A stretch of DNA of 26,446 nucleotides from Bacteroidales bacterium M2. Its GTDB lineage: Bacteria > Bacteroidota > Bacteroidia > Bacteroidales > Muribaculaceae. The notes beneath the pieces were generated by a model. It had not been told where the DNA came from. It did no database searches and was given only the letters and a program-made list of their open reading frames with translations. Position numbers and translations under genes: made by a program. The stretch spans positions 1 through 26,446 of the forward strand of contig LUJM01000058.1 of assembly GCA_001689415.1 (NCBI GenBank), in the 5' to 3' direction. Below are positions 23,674 through 26,446 of the stretch, piece by piece (positions within the stretch are counted from its first letter, which is position 1; each line of letters begins with the position of its first letter).

Positions 23674-25011
23674 ATGAATCAAAATGAACGACCGCGATTT
23701 GCCACACGTTTCGGCGTGATAGCCACCACAGTAGGCTCTGCTGTCGGCCTTGGCAACATATGGCGCTTTCCCTACGAGGCAGGCGCAAACGGTGGCGGGG
23801 CATTCCTGCTGCTATATATCATATTTGTGGCGGCAATAGGTGTGCCGGTAGTGTGTGCAGAGTTCATTATGGGACGATCGTCGAGGCTCAATATCTTCGG
23901 TGCATTCCGTTCGCTCGCTCCTCGCAGCGGCAAGGCGTGGGTCATTGTCGGGTGCCTGGGCATACTGTCGTCGATACTCATTCTGTCGTTTTACTCTGTT
24001 GTGGCCGGTTGGACACTCGAATACCTCTACGAATCTCTCGCAGGTAAGATCGACAACATGGGCGGTGTGTCGCGACAGACAGCTTTCGATACCTTTACCG
24101 CCGGGTGGGGATGCGTAGGCTGGACTTTGGTGGTGCTCGCTATCAACGCATTTGTATTGCTCGGCGGCGTACGAAAAGGCATCGAACGGGCAAGCAACAT
24201 ACTGATGCCCATCCTCTTTGCCATACTTATCATTTTGTGTGTCAACTCTCTCCTTCTGCCCAATGCGGCCGAGGGCCTGCACTTCCTCTTTGCACCCGAC
24301 TTCGGCGCAATCGACAGCGGCGTGGTAATCAGCGCACTCGGCCAGGCATTTTTCTCGCTTTCGCTCGGCGTGGGCACTATGATGATCTACGGCAGCTACT
24401 TCGACGAGCGCACCCCTATCGTACGCAGCGCCGCTACAACCGCAGGTCTTGACACCTTGGTAGCCATAATGGCGGGCATACTCATATTCCCTGCCGTATT
24501 CTCGTTTGGCGGCAGCCCGGCAGCCGGTCCAAAACTCGTATTCGAAGTCCTTCCCGACATATTCGCGATGATGCCCGGCGGCAGCATCTGGGCCTCGGCA
24601 TTCTTCTTGCTACTCGCCCTCGCCTCGATAACATCCACGATATCAATGAGCGAAATATGCGTGGCCTTCCTATGCGAACAATGGGGCATGAAGCGCCCCG
24701 TCGCTGTAGCCGTCAACGCCGTAGTAGCCATGGCCTTAGGCAGTGTATGCGCACTCTCATTCGGCCCTTTGGCGGGTATGAAAATATTTGGCATGAACAC
24801 GTTCGACCTCTTCGACTATATCACCAGCAATATATTCATGCCCCTCAGCGGCATGTTGATAGCAATATTCACCGGCTGGGTGCTCAAGCGCAGCATTATC
24901 AACCACGAATTAGCGCCCGCACCCCGCGTACTTATCAATATCATAGTATTCTGTCTCCGCTTCGTGGCACCCGCCGCCATAGCCCTAATATTTATCAACG
25001 GCCTACTGTAA
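23674..25011 (+). CDS. Sodium-dependent transporter, neurotransmitter:sodium symporter (LeuT-like) family
   Basis: The product is 445 aa with about 11 hydrophobic segments, as in bacterial family members. The N-terminus holds the family signature GSAVGLGNIWRFPYEAGANG (about 21-40), the unwound TM1 region that binds substrate and Na+. GSYFDE follows the long TM6 region, and a second conserved region near TM8 reads LASITSTISMSE. It probably imports an amino acid or related amine with Na+; the substrate cannot be predicted. The repeat copy B lies in its leader. No strong + strand terminator directly follows; the hairpin at 25048 serves mainly the opposite strand. Confidence 0.9.
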   Translation: MNQNERPRFATRFGVIATTVGSAVGLGNIWRFPYEAGANGGGAFLLLYIIFVAAIGVPVVCAEFIMGRSSRLNIFGAFRSLAPRSGKAWVIVGCLGILSSILILSFYSVVAGWTLEYLYESLAGKIDNMGGVSRQTAFDTFTAGWGCVGWTLVVLAINAFVLLGGVRKGIERASNILMPILFAILIILCVNSLLLPNAAEGLHFLFAPDFGAIDSGVVISALGQAFFSLSLGVGTMMIYGSYFDERTPIVRSAATTAGLDTLVAIMAGILIFPAVFSFGGSPAAGPKLVFEVLPDIFAMMPGGSIWASAFFLLLALASITSTISMSEICVAFLCEQWGMKRPVAVAVNAVVAMALGSVCALSFGPLAGMKIFGMNTFDLFDYITSNIFMPLSGMLIAIFTGWVLKRSIINHELAPAPRVLINIIVFCLRFVAPAAIALIFINGLL

Positions 25012-25040
25012 AAACTGACTACATACCCCGGTGGAGGACG

Positions 25041-25081
25041 TAAAAAACGGAGAGGATGCAGGTTATACTGCGTCCTCTCCG
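25041..25081 (-). terminator. Intrinsic terminator of the YbjN-like cluster
   Basis: CGGAGAGGATGCAG (25048-25061) pairs with CTGCGTCCTCTCCG (25068-25081) with one G-T wobble. Read on the minus strand the stem is followed by TTTTTTA, placing it 20 nt behind the YbjN-like stop at 25101. Confidence 0.8.
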
Positions 25082-25100
25082 CTTGTATATGGTGGTGTGA

Positions 25101-25493
25101 TTAGTCCTCTTTCTCGAGACCTACGTAGCTCTGCCAGATAGATCCGAGAACCATCTTGATGCAGTTTTCTACGATGTAAGCCTTAGAAACCTCTTCGTCG
25201 AGAAGGAATGAGCATTCCATTCTCACGTTTCCATCGCGAACGACTGCAGTCGGCATGTTGCGGCGGCAGTTGTGGCGGTTGGCCAAAAAATAAGGATCTT
25301 GCACGGGCTCGTAGCCGGGAGCGCCGGCGGCGTAGCTGAGGCGGTTGTTGTTGACGATAACGAAGATTACGACATCATGGCCGAAGTCTTCATCGGCAGA
25401 CTGTACGATTACCATGTCGCCATCTTCGTCGATACGGGTAGAGATGTGGAGTTCGTCGAGATACTCGCGAATAAGTTTTTTGTCAACTGTCAT
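25101..25493 (-). CDS. YbjN-like protein, paralogue 1
   Basis: The product is 130 aa from ATG 25493; the frame also opens at 25520, but the shorter start aligns with paralogue 2. It has no signal peptide. The pattern is an N-terminal helix (KKLIREYLDEL), a two-strand acidic hairpin (STRIDEDGDMVIV), alternating strands, then PYFLANRHNCRRNMPTAVV and a C-terminal helix. This resembles the YbjN/T3SS-chaperone-like fold, a small cytoplasmic protein of unclear role. About 45% of residues seem shared with paralogue 2 by eye. Last of three tandem copies, followed by a terminator. Confidence 0.6.
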   Translation of the reverse strand: MTVDKKLIREYLDELHISTRIDEDGDMVIVQSADEDFGHDVVIFVIVNNNRLSYAAGAPGYEPVQDPYFLANRHNCRRNMPTAVVRDGNVRMECSFLLDEEVSKAYIVENCIKMVLGSIWQSYVGLEKED

Positions 25494-25583
25494 AATATAG
25501 TTGTTTAGTTTATATGTCAAAAGTAAAGATAAAAAGGAAATACGCCAAAAGGATTACGCGGATTTAACATCAATTAACCCGCC

Positions 25584-25976
25584 TTATTCTATCGTTTCCT
25601 TTTCAAGGTCGCGGTATCCCGACCATACCGACGACATAACCGAGCGGAGGCAGTTGCGAAGATAATCGTCGGACACTTCCTCGGAGATATAGAACGAGTA
25701 TTCGAATCTCACTTCCTGGCCGCGCACCACTGCTGTGGGGAAGTTGCGACGGCTATTGCTGCGGTTGGCCAGGTATAGCAGGTCGCCACCGGGATTATAT
25801 CCATCAGCATTTGCGATGAAAGCCAGGCGGTTGGGGTCGGAAACGACTATCCATATGTTGACATTGTAGCCGAAGTCGTTGTCGGCCTCGAGAGTGATGC
25901 AGAGGTCGCCTTCGTCGTCGATTCTCGATGATACCCCGAGTTGGTCGATATATGTTCGTATTTGGTCTCGTGTCAT
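25584..25976 (-). CDS. YbjN-like protein, paralogue 2
   Basis: The product is 130 aa from ATG 25976 (the frame opens at 26003, but the shorter start matches paralogue 1). It repeats the same layout: helix RDQIRTYIDQL, acidic hairpin SSRIDDEGDLCITL, then LLYLANRSNSRRNFPTAVV and a C-terminal SVWSGYRDLEKE almost identical in pattern to SIWQSYVGLEKE of paralogue 1. The two gaps in the cluster are 90 and 48 nt, so an operon is plausible. Function unknown. Confidence 0.6.
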   Translation of the reverse strand: MTRDQIRTYIDQLGVSSRIDDEGDLCITLEADNDFGYNVNIWIVVSDPNRLAFIANADGYNPGGDLLYLANRSNSRRNFPTAVVRGQEVRFEYSFYISEEVSDDYLRNCLRSVMSSVWSGYRDLEKETIE

Positions 25977-26024
25977 GGTGAATGGTGTGTTAAAGTGATG
26001 CAAAAAGCAACTGTGAGTCAGAAC

Positions 26025-26423
26025 TTATTCCTGGTTACGGCGAGCTTCTATTTCCTCGTCGGTAAGTTCGAAATAAATGAAACTGTCGAGAGGAAGGAAA
26101 ATCGAGGGCTTAATCACATTTTCGAGCAGGTAGTGTGGCGACACCTCGGCATCGATGATAAATGTGCGGTCCATAACCACATCGCCGTCGCTGTCGATAA
26201 AGCATGCCGGTGTATGGCTGCGGCAGTTGTGACGGTTGGCCATCATGAGAAGGTCGCCTTCGGGATGATAGTCGAAAGCTCGGCTGCTGAACGATATCAT
26301 CGTATCGTCGGTGATACTGATAAATGTGACAATCTGATATGGGAAGGTCTCTTCGTCGTAGAAACTAACTGCTATCTGGCCGTTGTCGAGTTCGGTATAT
26401 TTAAGGTCGAGAATATCAAGCAA
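26025..26423 (-). CDS. YbjN-like protein, paralogue 3, with frameshifted start
   Basis: The in-frame part encodes 132 aa from a TTG at 26423 and shares ELDNGQIAV, LLMMANRHNCRSHTP and the acidic hairpin pattern with paralogues 1 and 2, but the C-terminus differs (PLDSFIYFELTDEEIEARR). No ATG lies in this frame: a TAA sits at 26441-26439. The ATG at 26446, the very edge of the window, lies in another frame and is joined to this one by a -1 shift at TTTTTTA (minus strand, 26438-26432). The joined protein would start about as far before the acidic hairpin as its paralogues do. Indel, assembly error or real frameshifting are all possible. Confidence 0.55.
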   Translation of the reverse strand: MLDILDLKYTELDNGQIAVSFYDEETFPYQIVTFISITDDTMISFSSRAFDYHPEGDLLMMANRHNCRSHTPACFIDSDGDVVMDRTFIIDAEVSPHYLLENVIKPSIFLPLDSFIYFELTDEEIEARRNQE

Positions 26424-26431
26424 TAGTTCGT

Positions 26432-26438
26432 TAAAAAA
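26432..26438 (-). other. Slippery heptamer TTTTTTA at a frame junction
   Basis: On the minus strand the ATG frame reads ATG AAT AAT TTT TTA ACG; in codon phase T-TTT-TTA is a canonical -1 slippery heptamer. Slipping back by one puts the ribosome on AAC GAA CTA TTG, the frame of paralogue 3. Without slippage the ATG frame stops at TAG (26374-26372) after 24 codons. Confidence 0.4.
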
Positions 26439-26446
26439 TTATTCAT

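Overview
The window looks like chromosomal DNA of a Bacteroidales bacterium, most likely from the Muribaculaceae/Bacteroides neighbourhood. The evidence is repeated promoters of the form TTTG-N19/20-TAnnTTTG (positions 256, 13276 on the minus strand, 16303, 18135), weak Shine-Dalgarno sequences, many Bacteroidota-type outer-membrane barrels, and gene pairs typical of the order (DUF4254 with a GT9 glycosyltransferase; holA beside a small HsdR_N-like protein). The assignment is by eye. No tRNA, rRNA, CRISPR array or complete insertion sequence was seen.

Layout. 1-649: a gene-free upstream region with a near-perfect promoter and a structured leader of about 355 nt. 650-6144: seven tightly packed + strand genes, every product with an export signal: two outer-membrane barrels, a lipoprotein, a caspase-like protease and three proteins of unknown function. 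This is the best candidate for an undescribed system. The protease's C-terminal domain and the three unknown proteins seem to share a related module. 6337-7773: a PurF-like phosphoribosyltransferase without the catalytic cysteine. 7894-9193: an ECF sigma factor, its membrane-protein partner and a truncated WYL-regulator remnant. 9267-14428 (minus): a small membrane protein, an SDR oxidoreductase, RuvB, a GT9 glycosyltransferase, a DUF4254 protein and the DNA polymerase III delta subunit. 14483-16144 (+): an HsdR_N-like protein, a probable non-coding RNA with its own promoter and terminator, and a PorT-like barrel. 16408-19586 (+): an acyl-CoA synthetase and asparaginyl-tRNA synthetase. 19803-22103 (+): a TonB-receptor-like barrel behind a probable sigma-54 promoter. 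22190-23332 (minus): an OmpA-family protein. 23674-25011 (+): a sodium:neurotransmitter symporter homologue. 25101-26446 (minus): three tandem YbjN-like paralogues; the outermost seems to need a -1 frameshift near its start.

Two further signals cut across the genes. An intergenic repeat built from TTAGAGT/CTAAACT heptads has two clear copies in opposite orientation (10351-10470 and 23482-23660), sharing a 30-bp identical stretch, plus weaker traces. Gene ends are marked by strong intrinsic terminators, several of them bidirectional between convergent genes. Housekeeping genes (ruvB, holA, asnS) look intact and ordinary; the unusual content is in the 5' accessory operon, the RNA candidate, the repeat and the regulatory sites.
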